Source: a virus
Direction: 5' to 3' (one strand)
IMG/VR virus record: IMGVR_UViG_3300030451_004176
Coordinates: 1 to 56,253 of that record
Length of the DNA stretch: 56,253 bases
A program made the position numbers and the translations under genes. Shown here piece after piece: positions 8,583 through 14,618 of this stretch. The notes under the pieces are model-generated. The model ran no database searches. It was given only the letters and a program-made list of their open reading frames with translations, and was not told the origin of the DNA. Position 1 is the stretch's first letter; the number at the start of each line of letters is the position of its first letter.

Positions 8583-8752
8583 CAATAACCCATTTCTGTT
8601 TTACCTTTCCCTGGGTTCATTTTTATTGTAGCACCCATTTCTTTATTTAAATTATAAAACTCAACTGCTTGTGGTATTCCCACAGCATTGTATGGAAATT
8701 CTTTTGTTTTCATCTTTCCTGTGTCTCCACATTTATATTTTACTGTTGGCAT
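8582..8752 (-). CDS. Small conserved protein, unknown function
   Basis: This 56-residue protein begins MPTVKYKCGDTGKMKTKEFP and ends PGKGKTEMGY. There is a single Cys and no membrane segment. It starts inside the end of the upstream gene (8733-8861), overlapping it by 20 bp, and its TGA overlaps the next ATG. The tight coupling supports it as a gene. No function can be assigned. Confidence 0.55.
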   Translation of the reverse strand: MPTVKYKCGDTGKMKTKEFPYNAVGIPQAVEFYNLNKEMGATIKMNPGKGKTEMGY

Positions 8753-8861
8753 TTTTTTTCTTTTTTATCATTTTTAATACTTTAAAATCAGCTCCTGTGA
8801 TTTTATCGAAAGGCATAGCTGCTCTTGCAATCTTTCTTTGTGCTTTACTTAACTTACTCAT
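8733..8861 (-). CDS. Small Lys/Ala-rich protein, unknown function
   Basis: This 42-residue protein begins MSKLSKAQRKIARAAMPFDK and continues ITGADFKVLK. The SKAQRKIARAA..FDKITGADF core recurs in short marine phage proteins (from memory). It is basic and helical. It overlaps the upstream gene by 4 bp (ATGA) and the downstream gene by 20 bp. Confidence 0.6.
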   Translation of the reverse strand: MSKLSKAQRKIARAAMPFDKITGADFKVLKMIKKKKNANSKI

Positions 8862-8977
8862 TTCTTCTTTTTTGAAAGTGATTTAATTAGTCTGTCAATT
8901 TTACCTGCTTGAGCTTTATGCATAGCTGATGCTTTTTTTAATTGACTAGATATTTCTCTTAATTTTTTTGCGTCCAT
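8858..8977 (-). CDS. Lys-rich helical micropeptide
   Basis: This 39-residue peptide (MDAKKLREISSQLKKASAMH at the start) is an amphipathic, strongly basic helix ending in KKKK. It overlaps both neighbours (TAATG at 8977, ATGA at 8858-8861), as expected for coupled phage genes. Function unknown; nucleic-acid binding is possible from charge alone. Confidence 0.55.
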   Translation of the reverse strand: MDAKKLREISSQLKKASAMHKAQAGKIDRLIKSLSKKKK

Positions 8978-9141
8978 TATTTCTTTTTTCTTTTAGCACC
9001 CTTAGCGTAATTAGGATCTTTACAATATTTACTTGCCGCCATATTAGCATATGCACCAGGGTAAGTGTCAAAGGTTCTCTTTGCCCAAGCTATTCCAGCA
9101 GCACAAATTTTATTTTTCTTTTTGGTTTTTTTACGTGCCAT
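8977..9141 (-). CDS. Small basic Cys-containing phage protein
   Basis: This 54-residue protein has KICAAGIAWAKRTFD, YPGAYANMAASKYC and a Lys-rich tail. The CAAGxAWAKxxFDxYPxAYANxxASKxCKDP arrangement is known from small proteins of other phages (from memory), with unknown function. The two Cys flank a helical core. It overlaps the next gene by 1 bp. Confidence 0.6.
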   Translation of the reverse strand: MARKKTKKKNKICAAGIAWAKRTFDTYPGAYANMAASKYCKDPNYAKGAKRKKK

Positions 9142-9143
9142 AT

Positions 9144-9287
9144 TTACACTTTTAAATGGTTTAATTTACCATTTAATTTATCTTTAGTATCTCCAATAGC
9201 TTTGATAGCTGATTCGCAAACTGCATTAACACATTTTTCTAGTGTTTCTTTTAAAAGAGGCTTGCCGCATTTTTCACATTTGTCCAT
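9144..9287 (-). CDS. Zinc-ribbon-like micropeptide
   Basis: This 47-residue protein begins MDKCEKCGKPLLKETLEKC, with a CxxCGKP knuckle and two more Cys (residues 19 and 24) that could complete a zinc site. It is the first gene after a promoter at 9316-9342 on this strand and starts a run of about twelve tiny genes. It may bind nucleic acid or protein; the function is not known. Confidence 0.6.
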   Translation of the reverse strand: MDKCEKCGKPLLKETLEKCVNAVCESAIKAIGDTKDKLNGKLNHLKV

Positions 9288-9315
9288 TATAATTTAGATT
9301 AATTTATTAATTTTA

Positions 9316-9342
9316 CAAAGATATGAAAAAGATTTTACGCAA
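9316..9342 (-). promoter_or_regulatory. Promoter for the tiny-gene operon, overlapping the 9323 (+) gene start
   Basis: The minus strand has a -7 TATCTTTG at 9316-9323 and a TTG at 9340-9342, 16 nt apart, slightly short of the usual 17-23. The -7 element covers the first base of the ATG of the opposite gene at 9323, and the -33 lies inside that gene. Transcription of one should interfere with the other. Confidence 0.55.
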
Positions 9343-9796
9343 ACCTAAGCAACGAATCACCCCTTCTCATAATTATTTAAAGTACTGGCGAATCATTCGC
9401 TACTGGGCTAAAGCCAAGTATGGTTTTAGTGTGGGTGATCTGGATATGATGCTGTTTCTATACAGCGAAAACTTTTTTAACAAAAAAACATTTCACCAGT
9501 ATGCCGAGATGATGTCTTGGGATAGAACTCGTTTTAAAAAACTAATCGACAGAGGTTATATTAGATTATGGAGAGAAGGAAAGGGTAGAGAAGGAAATAT
9601 ATATGAACTGTCTTTTAAGGGTAAAAGAGCCGTCAGCTCTATCTATGCCAAACTAAATGGTGAAGAAATAGGGGAAGACCCAAGAGTAAATCCTTTATTT
9701 AAGGATGATGTGAAGTATATGGATAAGGTTTATCGAAATGCGATTATAGAACTAAACAAGTCTATAAAACAACCACCACGTCACGCTCTTGAATAA
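9323..9796 (+). CDS. Winged-helix-like putative regulator, opposite to its neighbours
   Basis: This 157-residue basic protein has a helix-rich N-terminal half: YLKYWRIIRYWAKAKYGFS, DLDMMLFLYSENFF, then MSWDRTRFKKLIDRGYIRLW and a wing-like IYELSFKGKRAVSSIY. This is the pattern of MarR-like winged helices and of a small family in Bacteroidetes phages (from memory). It lies between two leftward blocks. Its start overlaps their promoter, and its 3' end overlaps groES by 35 bp. A transcription regulator is the likely role, inferred from fold and position. Confidence 0.65.
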   Translation: MKKILRKPKQRITPSHNYLKYWRIIRYWAKAKYGFSVGDLDMMLFLYSENFFNKKTFHQYAEMMSWDRTRFKKLIDRGYIRLWREGKGREGNIYELSFKGKRAVSSIYAKLNGEEIGEDPRVNPLFKDDVKYMDKVYRNAIIELNKSIKQPPRHALE

Positions 9797-10019
9797 CTAC
9801 GTAAGATTTATCTAAAATAATTACTTCGTGTGCTTGCGCCTTGTCGTAATAGATCTCGTCTCCTTTATTAATCGTTTCCACTAGGTCACTAGTCTCTACC
9901 ACATTTGCTTTCTTGTATCTGAGTTGATTCTTATCGTCACTACTTAACAAAAGCCCAGAGTTAGTCTTTACTTCTTCTGTAATCGGATCAATCAGTATGT
10001 ATTTATTTACCGGCTTCAT
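9762..10019 (-). CDS. groES: Co-chaperonin GroES (Cpn10)
   Basis: This 85-residue protein follows the Cpn10 pattern: KPVNKYILIDP at the start, a mobile-loop-like segment (about residues 15-35) with a hydrophobic SGLLL, then KKANVVE, INKGDEIYYDK and a final strand VIQERDVVVVL. It should cap the phage or host GroEL ring in the cytoplasm and help fold phage proteins, as T4 gp31 does. It is about 10 residues shorter than cellular GroES. Its ATG lies inside the 3' end of groEL (17-bp overlap), so the order is groEL-groES, the reverse of most bacterial operons. Confidence 0.85.
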   Translation of the reverse strand: MKPVNKYILIDPITEEVKTNSGLLLSSDDKNQLRYKKANVVETSDLVETINKGDEIYYDKAQAHEVIILDKSYVVIQERDVVVVL

Positions 10020-11619
10020 AATTACTGCTTACTTCTCTCGCCATTGTAATAATAGCGTTAGTGCTTAATATAGTCGTAGCCACTGATACAGCATTGACTA
10101 GTGCGTTCTTAGTTACTTTAAGTGGATCTAATATCCCCATCTTATACATATCACCCCACATATTGTTCTTCACATCGTATCCCATATTTACCTCACTGTT
10201 CTGGATCAACGTCTCTATCTCCGCAATCTCCATATCCTCCATCCCTGCGTTTTTACATATATTAAAGAAAGGCTCGGTAATACAATACCTATACAGCAAT
10301 ATCTCTCCAAAACTAGCACCAGTATCCATTAATTTAGAAGACGCCCTATATAAACTAACTCCTCCTCCTGGAAGAACCCCTTCTTCAAGTGCTGAACTCA
10401 CAGCACACACCGCATCCTCGATGCGGTCAAATTTTTCTTTCTGCTCAATGTCAGAGTGCGCACCCACAAAGATTACTCCTATCCCACCTTTCAAACTAGC
10501 TATACGCTCTGTTACAAAGTCTCGCTCACCCTTAGCCGTTAAACTACCGTGCTGTATCTTGAGCTCCTTAACCCTTTCCTCAATAGCTACCTTATCACCT
10601 TTGCCACCAATCATCACGGTGTCTTCTCTACTTACTATTACCTTCTCTGCTATACCAAGCTGGTCTAACGATATCATATTTAAATCATCACCCGTAGACT
10701 CGCTTATATAACTACCGCCAGTAGCCAAAGCAATGTCGCCCATTATCTCCTGCTTCTTATAGCCAAACTTAGGTGGAGTAATATTACATATCTTTAAACC
10801 ATTTCTTGCTGCATTAGCCGCAAGCGTATTCACTACGTTCTGGCTGCAGTCTGCAATAATAAGCAGCTCCTTGCCCTGATTAATAATTGGTTTTAATATA
10901 TTCTCAATTTGCAATACATTATTAATAACGTGATCCGTAATTAGCACATAACAGTTCTCCAGCACACACTCGTCCCGCTTGTGATTATTGATAAACGCAT
11001 TGTTGGTATATCCCCTCTGCAGTTTAATACCATCATATACCTCAGCATAAGTCTCTGAAGTCTCCGAGTTCTCTACCGTCACCACGCCATCAGCACCCAC
11101 CTTCTCGTAAGCCTCCGCAATGATCTTTCCTATCTCCCTGTCGTTATTTGCCGATATAGAAGCCACATCAAGCAGTCTCTTTTTATTTAGCTTCTTAGCC
11201 ATTCTCTCCAGCTCTTTGACTACTTTATCCCTTCCTTCGTTGATCTGCTTTACAAGCTTAGGAATATTGATATCTGGCTGCTCCTCCAACTCCTCCAACC
11301 CCTGTTCTATCAATGCTTCCGCCAGAACGATGCTCGTTGTCGTACCATCTCCAGCCGAATCTGCAGTGTTTTGAGAAGCCTCTCTAATCATCTGAACCGC
11401 TAGATTTTCTACCGGATCTAACAAGTAAACCGACTTAGCTACAGTCACTCCATCCTTTGTAACTGTAATACCACGGGTATGATTAGGGGATTCTATAACT
11501 ACTGTTTTACCAGCCGGACCAAGCGTGCTCTTTACTGCGTTGCAGATTTTAGTAATACCGCTTTTTAACTTGCGCTTGGCCTTCTCATCAAAGACCAACT
11601 CTTTAGGGGTGTAGGACAT
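10003..11619 (-). CDS. groEL: Chaperonin GroEL (Cpn60)
   Basis: This 538-residue full-length chaperonin has the ATP-site motifs LGPAGK (33-38), TKDG (54-57) and AGDGTTTS (89-96). It also has DRIEDA (398-403, with the catalytic Asp), EEGVLPGGG (412-420) and MGILDP near the C-terminus. The Gly/Met-rich tail of many bacterial GroELs is absent; it ends SSNYEAGK. It should form a folding ring with the GroES encoded next. The gene leads the leftward arm behind a canonical TTG-N19-TATATTTG promoter and the conserved control element. A host-derived origin is plausible; the phage carries it as a complete gene. Confidence 0.93.
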   Translation of the reverse strand: MSYTPKELVFDEKAKRKLKSGITKICNAVKSTLGPAGKTVVIESPNHTRGITVTKDGVTVAKSVYLLDPVENLAVQMIREASQNTADSAGDGTTTSIVLAEALIEQGLEELEEQPDINIPKLVKQINEGRDKVVKELERMAKKLNKKRLLDVASISANNDREIGKIIAEAYEKVGADGVVTVENSETSETYAEVYDGIKLQRGYTNNAFINNHKRDECVLENCYVLITDHVINNVLQIENILKPIINQGKELLIIADCSQNVVNTLAANAARNGLKICNITPPKFGYKKQEIMGDIALATGGSYISESTGDDLNMISLDQLGIAEKVIVSREDTVMIGGKGDKVAIEERVKELKIQHGSLTAKGERDFVTERIASLKGGIGVIFVGAHSDIEQKEKFDRIEDAVCAVSSALEEGVLPGGGVSLYRASSKLMDTGASFGEILLYRYCITEPFFNICKNAGMEDMEIAEIETLIQNSEVNMGYDVKNNMWGDMYKMGILDPLKVTKNALVNAVSVATTILSTNAIITMAREVSSNYEAGK

Positions 11620-11647
11620 ATTGTATTTAATTAAATTAGATTCGAAA

Positions 11648-11677
11648 CAAATATATAAATAAATATTATACTACCAA
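11648..11677 (-). promoter_or_regulatory. groEL promoter (TTG-N19-TATATTTG)
   Basis: The minus strand has TTG at 11675-11677, a 19-nt spacer and TATATTTG at 11648-11655. This matches the Bacteroidetes primary-sigma consensus exactly. The ATG at 11619 is 29 nt below. The TTG stands a few bases from the end of the conserved control element at 11683-11791, so a bound factor could touch RNA polymerase. Confidence 0.75.
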
Positions 11678-11682
11678 ACTAA

Positions 11683-11791
11683 AGTGCCGATGTGACGATT
11701 TTTACTATGTTTCAAGCTACTTATAAAAAAAAGCACTTATATATACTTTTATTTTTTTTTATTTATTTTCTTATAAAAAACGTCACTATAG
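11683..11791 (-). repeat. Control element A (inverted partner of 18867-18977)
   Basis: On the minus strand this reads ACTATAGTGACGTTTTTT, an A/T-rich centre, then AAAATCGTCACATCGGCACT. The same ends occur in element B on the plus strand upstream of the primase. In both, GTGACG and ATCGTCA lie 82 nt apart. A second GTGACG occurs 19 bp away at 11800-11805. The internal GTGACG...CGTCA forms an inverted pair. It is probably a shared operator or phage control site. Confidence 0.65.
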
Positions 11792-11805
11792 TACTAAAAC
11801 GTCAC

Positions 11806-11821
11806 AAAATAGACCTATTTT
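11806..11821. promoter_or_regulatory. Near-perfect 16-bp palindrome AAAATAGACCTATTTT
   Basis: AAAATA and TATTTT pair perfectly around a GACC centre. It lies beside the extra GTGACG copy of element A. This is typical of a dimeric repressor site, but no binding protein is proven. Confidence 0.4.
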
Positions 11822-11832
11822 AAAGAAACTAA

Positions 11833-11905
11833 CCCCAGGACACTGCTGATGGTAGGCTTTAACTACAGCTGGCTTTTCACTTCTCAGCAGAAAAACGTCC
11901 CAAGG
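11833..11905 (+). ncRNA. Candidate structured RNA in the control region
   Basis: The segment can fold with GGAC (838-841)/GTCC (897-900) as the outer helix, CTGCTGA (843-849)/TCAGCAG (884-890) as a perfect 7-bp helix, and an inner GTAG (852-855)/CTAC (863-866) hairpin (last three digits of 11xxx). It is far more GC-rich than its surroundings. No promoter or U-run flanks it clearly, and the reverse strand could fold equally well, so the strand is a guess. Replication-origin structure is an alternative. Confidence 0.35.
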
Positions 11906-11987
11906 ATCTTACTGTAGTAACATACAGTATATATAAAGATACTATATATATATTAGATATGTAGAGGTAGGGGGTTATATATTGATA

Positions 11988-12113
11988 TACGTCTACGTGT
12001 GCGCATACGAAAACGATTTTTTTTGACATAGGGGGGTATAAAATAAATTTTTTTTTGTAGGATTTTTTGGCGTTTTTACGTGTGTGCGTGTGTGCGTAGT
12101 TAGTGCGTAGTGG
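11988..12113. repeat. Two TACGTGTG/GTGCG-rich blocks
   Basis: Block 1 (11988-12009) contains TACGTCTACGTGTGCGCA. Block 2 (12077-12113) contains TACGTGTGTGCGTGTGTGCG followed by further GTGCGTAG copies. They flank T-rich tracts. Such short GT-rich repeats in AT-rich DNA suit iterons or an unwinding element; this is inference. Confidence 0.4.
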
Positions 12114-12189
12114 TTAACGTTATATCTACGTTTAGTCCACGTAATAAATTTAAAATTTAAATCAAAGTAAATTCAATAATTTATTTTTC

Positions 12190-12422
12190 GTTTAACGTAT
12201 TAAACATTAACCTGATCAACAGATTAAGTTTAAATCTTAAACCTTCCCTTCAAGACATTCAGAGGGAAGGAATAGAATCTATCCCACAAATAATTAACCT
12301 AAACAAAAATATTTTTTATTGTTGTTTTACAGGTGCTAAAATCAAACAAAAGTTTATTAATTTTTTTTTCATCTCTGTTTAACAGGTTAGAAAACTTTGT
12401 TGTTTTGTTTAACGTGCTAAAC
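12190..12422. repeat. Cluster of GTTTAAC-type palindromic sites
   Basis: Related short palindromes occur at 12190-12205 (GTTTAACGTATTAAAC), 12324-12341 (GTTTTACAGGTGCTAAAA), 12377-12395 (GTTTAACAGGTTAGAAAAC) and 12407-12422 (GTTTAACGTGCTAAAC). The last three lie 53 and 30 bp apart, just upstream of the first rightward promoter. They could be operators for early transcription or iterons of the origin. Confidence 0.45.
12242..12270. other. Isolated hairpin with 8-bp perfect stem
   Basis: CCTTCCCT (12242-12249) pairs perfectly with AGGGAAGG (12263-12270) across a 13-nt loop. There is no T-run on either side, so it is not a clear terminator. Position in the non-coding region suggests an origin or regulatory structure. 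Confidence 0.4.
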
Positions 12423-12482
12423 TTTTTTTTCTTATCTGTTGTTTCCCTGTTATGTTCAAAATCAAAAAGGTTAAACAAAATT

Positions 12483-12514
12483 TGGATTGTATTTGTTTTA
12501 TTGCCTATAATTGT
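12483..12514 (+). promoter_or_regulatory. Putative first rightward (early) promoter
   Basis: TTG at 12483-12485, a 21-nt spacer and TATAATTG at 12507-12514, which differs from TAnnTTTG at one base. It lies 56 nt before the first rightward gene (12571) and just after the palindrome cluster. Confidence 0.5.
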
Positions 12515-12570
12515 ACCAACGAAACGCAAACGAATTGCAAACAAACAAACTTAAATTAAAATAAACAATT

Positions 12571-12672
12571 ATGAATAAATATCAAAAAAACATCTTATGG
12601 TTTAACTTGAGTAAAATCATAACATTAACAACAATCCTAATAATAACAATATCAGTGCTTGCACAGGTATAA
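12571..12672 (+). CDS. Membrane micropeptide, paralogue of 13305-13493
   Basis: This 33-residue peptide starts MNKYQKNILWFNLSKII and then forms one hydrophobic helix (TLTTILIITISVLAQV). It follows AAACAATTATG, the start context used by neighbouring genes. The N-terminal half matches the protein at 13305 (MDKYTKNMIWLNLSQII). It is the first gene of the rightward arm, so it is probably expressed early. An effect on the host membrane or on superinfection is possible but unproven. Confidence 0.6.
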   Translation: MNKYQKNILWFNLSKIITLTTILIITISVLAQV

Positions 12673-12678
12673 AAACAA

Positions 12679-12694
12679 GGGGGCGAAAGCCCCC
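12679..12694 (+). terminator. GGGGGC-GAAA-GCCCCC hairpin
   Basis: A 6-bp GC stem closed by a GAAA tetraloop, 6 nt after the stop of the micropeptide gene. It is followed by AATAAAAACA, not a U-run, so on this strand it may be an attenuator or an mRNA-stabilising end. On the opposite strand it is followed by TTGTTTTT, which is more terminator-like and could stop leftward readthrough. Confidence 0.5.
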
Positions 12695-12710
12695 AATAAA
12701 AACAAATAAA

Positions 12711-13082
12711 ATGCTAAGAACTAACTCAAAGAAATATTTAGATAATATTCAAACCTATTTATTAAGTGCAATAGATGGAAAAGATTACGGAATAAAAACA
12801 GATACACCAAAAGAAAAATTAGATTTTTTATTTGATTGTTTTGAAAGTGAATTTAATTATAAAAATAATCAACTGAGATATCCAAATTTTCAAAACAGGT
12901 TTGCAAATTGGTTGCAAGGTTTACCTTCTGCTATTAATATTCCATACCAATACAATAAAATTTTAGAACTATCTAAAAACTTATTAGAAGTGGATACCTT
13001 GAGCGAAAAATTAGAGGATCAAATTATTAAAAACTACTGGTCATTTATGGCGTATCACATAATCAAATTAAAAAACAAATAA
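12711..13082 (+). CDS. Conserved hypothetical early protein
   Basis: This 123-residue protein contains FDCFESEFNYKNNQLRYPNF, then RFANWLQGLPSAINIPYQ and a C-terminal helix ending KLKNK. The LPSA/NIP segment recalls a small uncharacterised family in Bacteroidetes phages and prophages (from memory). It is likely cytoplasmic and mostly helical. The gene follows the GAAA hairpin and precedes a promoter region at 13233. Confidence 0.65.
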   Translation: MLRTNSKKYLDNIQTYLLSAIDGKDYGIKTDTPKEKLDFLFDCFESEFNYKNNQLRYPNFQNRFANWLQGLPSAINIPYQYNKILELSKNLLEVDTLSEKLEDQIIKNYWSFMAYHIIKLKNK

Positions 13083-13232
13083 AAAAGAGTATTGAAAAAA
13101 GAAAAAAATAAAACGGAAACGCAATCCGAAAAAGACATTTAACAGATGATAAACCACTAAATTTTTGGGGATTTTGACGAAATGAAAGAAAATTTATGAG
13201 GATTGAAACAATACTTTTTTTTAAAAAAACAT

Positions 13233-13262
13233 TTGCACATTAAAAAAACTTTAATATCTTTA
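13233..13262 (+). promoter_or_regulatory. Rightward promoter (TTG-N19-TATCTTTA)
   Basis: TTG at 13233-13235, exactly 19 nt, and TATCTTTA at 13255-13262, one base from TAnnTTTG. It lies in the 222-bp gap between 13082 and 13305, in which I see no other feature. It should drive the second membrane peptide and probably the structured RNA after it. Confidence 0.6.
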
Positions 13263-13304
13263 CCAACGATTAACAAACAATAAACAAACAAAAAACAAAT
13301 AATT

Positions 13305-13493
13305 ATGGATAAGTACACAAAAAATATGATTTGGTTGAATTTGAGTCAAATCATTATAACAACAACAATTTTTATTTTAACAATCATTGTAATGGTTCAA
13401 TGTACATCAACACAAAATGTACATACAAACGATCTACATAAATACAACAAGAAAAGTTTATATAACGATTGTTACATATTCGCAAACAAATAA
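13305..13493 (+). CDS. Small membrane protein, paralogue of 12571-12672
   Basis: This 62-residue protein has an N-terminus matching the 33-residue peptide (KNxIWxNLSxII) and one membrane helix (about residues 15-32). A polar tail of about 30 residues follows with three Cys or Tyr-rich patches. An MVQC after the helix weakly resembles a lipobox, but charge and spacing do not convince. It has its own promoter and is followed by a structured RNA with a U-run. Function unknown. Confidence 0.6.
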   Translation: MDKYTKNMIWLNLSQIIITTTIFILTIIVMVQCTSTQNVHTNDLHKYNKKSLYNDCYIFANK

Positions 13494-13501
13494 AATAAAA
13501 T

Positions 13502-13576
13502 AAATAGGGTTAAAGTTAGGAGAAACCAACTTTGTAAAATTATACTATTTGTCGTGTATAGTTCCCCTATTTTTTT
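13502..13576 (+). ncRNA. Candidate three-way-junction RNA ending in a U-run
   Basis: Three helices of 8 bp each can form. P1 is 13502-13509 (AAATAGGG) with 13565-13572 (CCCTATTT). P2 is AAAGTT(A)GG / CCAACTTT (13512-13533), with one bulged A and an AGAAA loop. P3 is 13538-13545 with 13556-13563, including one G-U, around a 10-nt loop. Linkers are 2, 4 and 1 nt. The P1 3' strand runs into seven U's, so the fold would also act as a terminator. It starts 8 nt after the stop at 13493 and ends 23 nt before gp88. It could be a riboswitch, an sRNA or an elaborate terminator. Confidence 0.55.
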
Positions 13577-13599
13577 AAAAATAAAACAAACAATTAAAT

Positions 13600-14325
13600 A
13601 TGGAAGCAATTACAAAGCAATATAAAGAAGTAAAAAACTTACTATCTAAAGGAGGTAATGCAAAACTAAATAAGAATGAAATTACGACATTCAATTTATC
13701 ACTTGCACCACACACACAGAACGCAAAGGGCATAAACTTATGCCCTAAAGCTTCAAAAGGCTGTGCATTAGCTTGTTTATTTACGGCAGGACGTGGTAAG
13801 TTTACCAACGTACAACAATCAAGAATAAATAAAACAAATTACTATTTATTTGATAGGCAAAAATTTATTAATCAACTAGCAAAGGAGATCAACAAAATAG
13901 CTATCAAAAGTAAATTGACAAATGAAATGTTTGCTTTAAGGCTAAACACATTGAGCGATGTAGATTTTGTATACCAATTAAAAAAGTATGCGAATTTAGA
14001 TTTATTAAATGACGATACATACAAAAATATTATAGTGTATGACTATACGGCAATACCTGGAAAAGTGAAAAAGTATTTGGGAAGCAGGTATCACGTAACA
14101 TTATCACGAAAGGAAGACAATGAACAGGACGTTATGAACGTATTAAATGCAGGTGGCAATGTGTCGATAGTATTTAGAAATAAATTACCCGATACTTACA
14201 AAGGATTTAAAGTAATAGACGGAGATAAAACAGATTTAGAAATGACTAAACATAAAAATGTAGTATTAGGATTGAAGGCAAAAGGAGATGCCAAAAAAGA
14301 TAGTACTGGGTTTGTAGTAAATTAA
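13600..14325 (+). CDS. Phage gp88-like protein
   Basis: This 241-residue protein matches the 'gene product 88' pattern known from mycobacteriophages and Bacteroidetes phages (from memory). It has TTFNLSLAPHT, then NLCPKASKGCALACLFTAGRG, then QQSRINKTNYYLFDRQKFIN and LRLNTLSDVDF. The three conserved Cys near residues 48-61 suggest a metal or Fe-S site. The biochemical role is not established. It follows the candidate structured RNA at 13502-13576, which may control it. Confidence 0.75.
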   Translation: MEAITKQYKEVKNLLSKGGNAKLNKNEITTFNLSLAPHTQNAKGINLCPKASKGCALACLFTAGRGKFTNVQQSRINKTNYYLFDRQKFINQLAKEINKIAIKSKLTNEMFALRLNTLSDVDFVYQLKKYANLDLLNDDTYKNIIVYDYTAIPGKVKKYLGSRYHVTLSRKEDNEQDVMNVLNAGGNVSIVFRNKLPDTYKGFKVIDGDKTDLEMTKHKNVVLGLKAKGDAKKDSTGFVVN

Positions 14326-14342
14326 AAATAAAACAAATAATT

Positions 14343-14618
14343 ATGGAGCAAAATAAACTAATAGCAGAATTTATGGAAGTGCATCAAATAATGCACGATG
14401 GATATAGTGAGTATGACTTTGACGATAATACATTAGATGTATTACACGAAGAAGAACTACAATACCACTCCTCTTGGGATTGGTTGATGCCAGTAATTGA
14501 CAAGTGTTATCAAGAGCATATGAGTAAGCGTATTTCTGATGCAGTTATGACTTGCGATATAGACACCACTTACAAAGCAGTAGTAGAATTTATAAAAGAA
14601 TATAATAACTATAACTAA
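14343..14618 (+). CDS. Conserved acidic hypothetical protein
   Basis: This 91-residue acidic protein begins MEQNKLIAEFM and contains LQYHSSWDWLMPVIDK, a motif common in short proteins of Flavobacterium and related phages (from memory). Its function is unknown. It starts after ACAAATAATTATG, like its neighbours. Confidence 0.7.
   Translation: MEQNKLIAEFMEVHQIMHDGYSEYDFDDNTLDVLHEEELQYHSSWDWLMPVIDKCYQEHMSKRISDAVMTCDIDTTYKAVVEFIKEYNNYN

Larger units (their letters stand above)
11620..12570. other. Non-coding control region between divergent arms, possible replication origin
   Basis: This ~0.95-kb stretch separates groEL (-) from the first rightward gene. It holds the groEL promoter, a conserved ~110-bp control element, a palindrome, a foldable RNA-like segment, two GT/TACG-rich blocks, an isolated hairpin, a cluster of GTTTAAC-type palindromes and the first rightward promoter. 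The two overlapping low-complexity frames at 12299-12554 look spurious. Its position, AT-richness and repeats suit a replication origin. That is inference. Confidence 0.55.

Noticed and set aside
10061-11374. Plus-strand frames within groEL
   Set aside because: They are shadows of a conserved gene on the other strand; Ser/Thr/Pro-rich and without start context.
11846-11899. CTGATG...GTC suggested a hammerhead ribozyme
   Set aside because: The required GAAA box and stem arrangement are missing; the observed helices pair the CTGA with TCAG.
12299-12554. Two opposite open frames of 73-81 codons
   Set aside because: Low-complexity Phe/Leu or Lys-rich translations in a T-rich non-coding region; they overlap the palindromes and the early promoter.
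13380-13400. Lipobox-like MVQC in the 13305 product
   Set aside because: The residues before Cys do not fit a normal lipobox and the N-terminus lacks a clear signal-peptide charge pattern.
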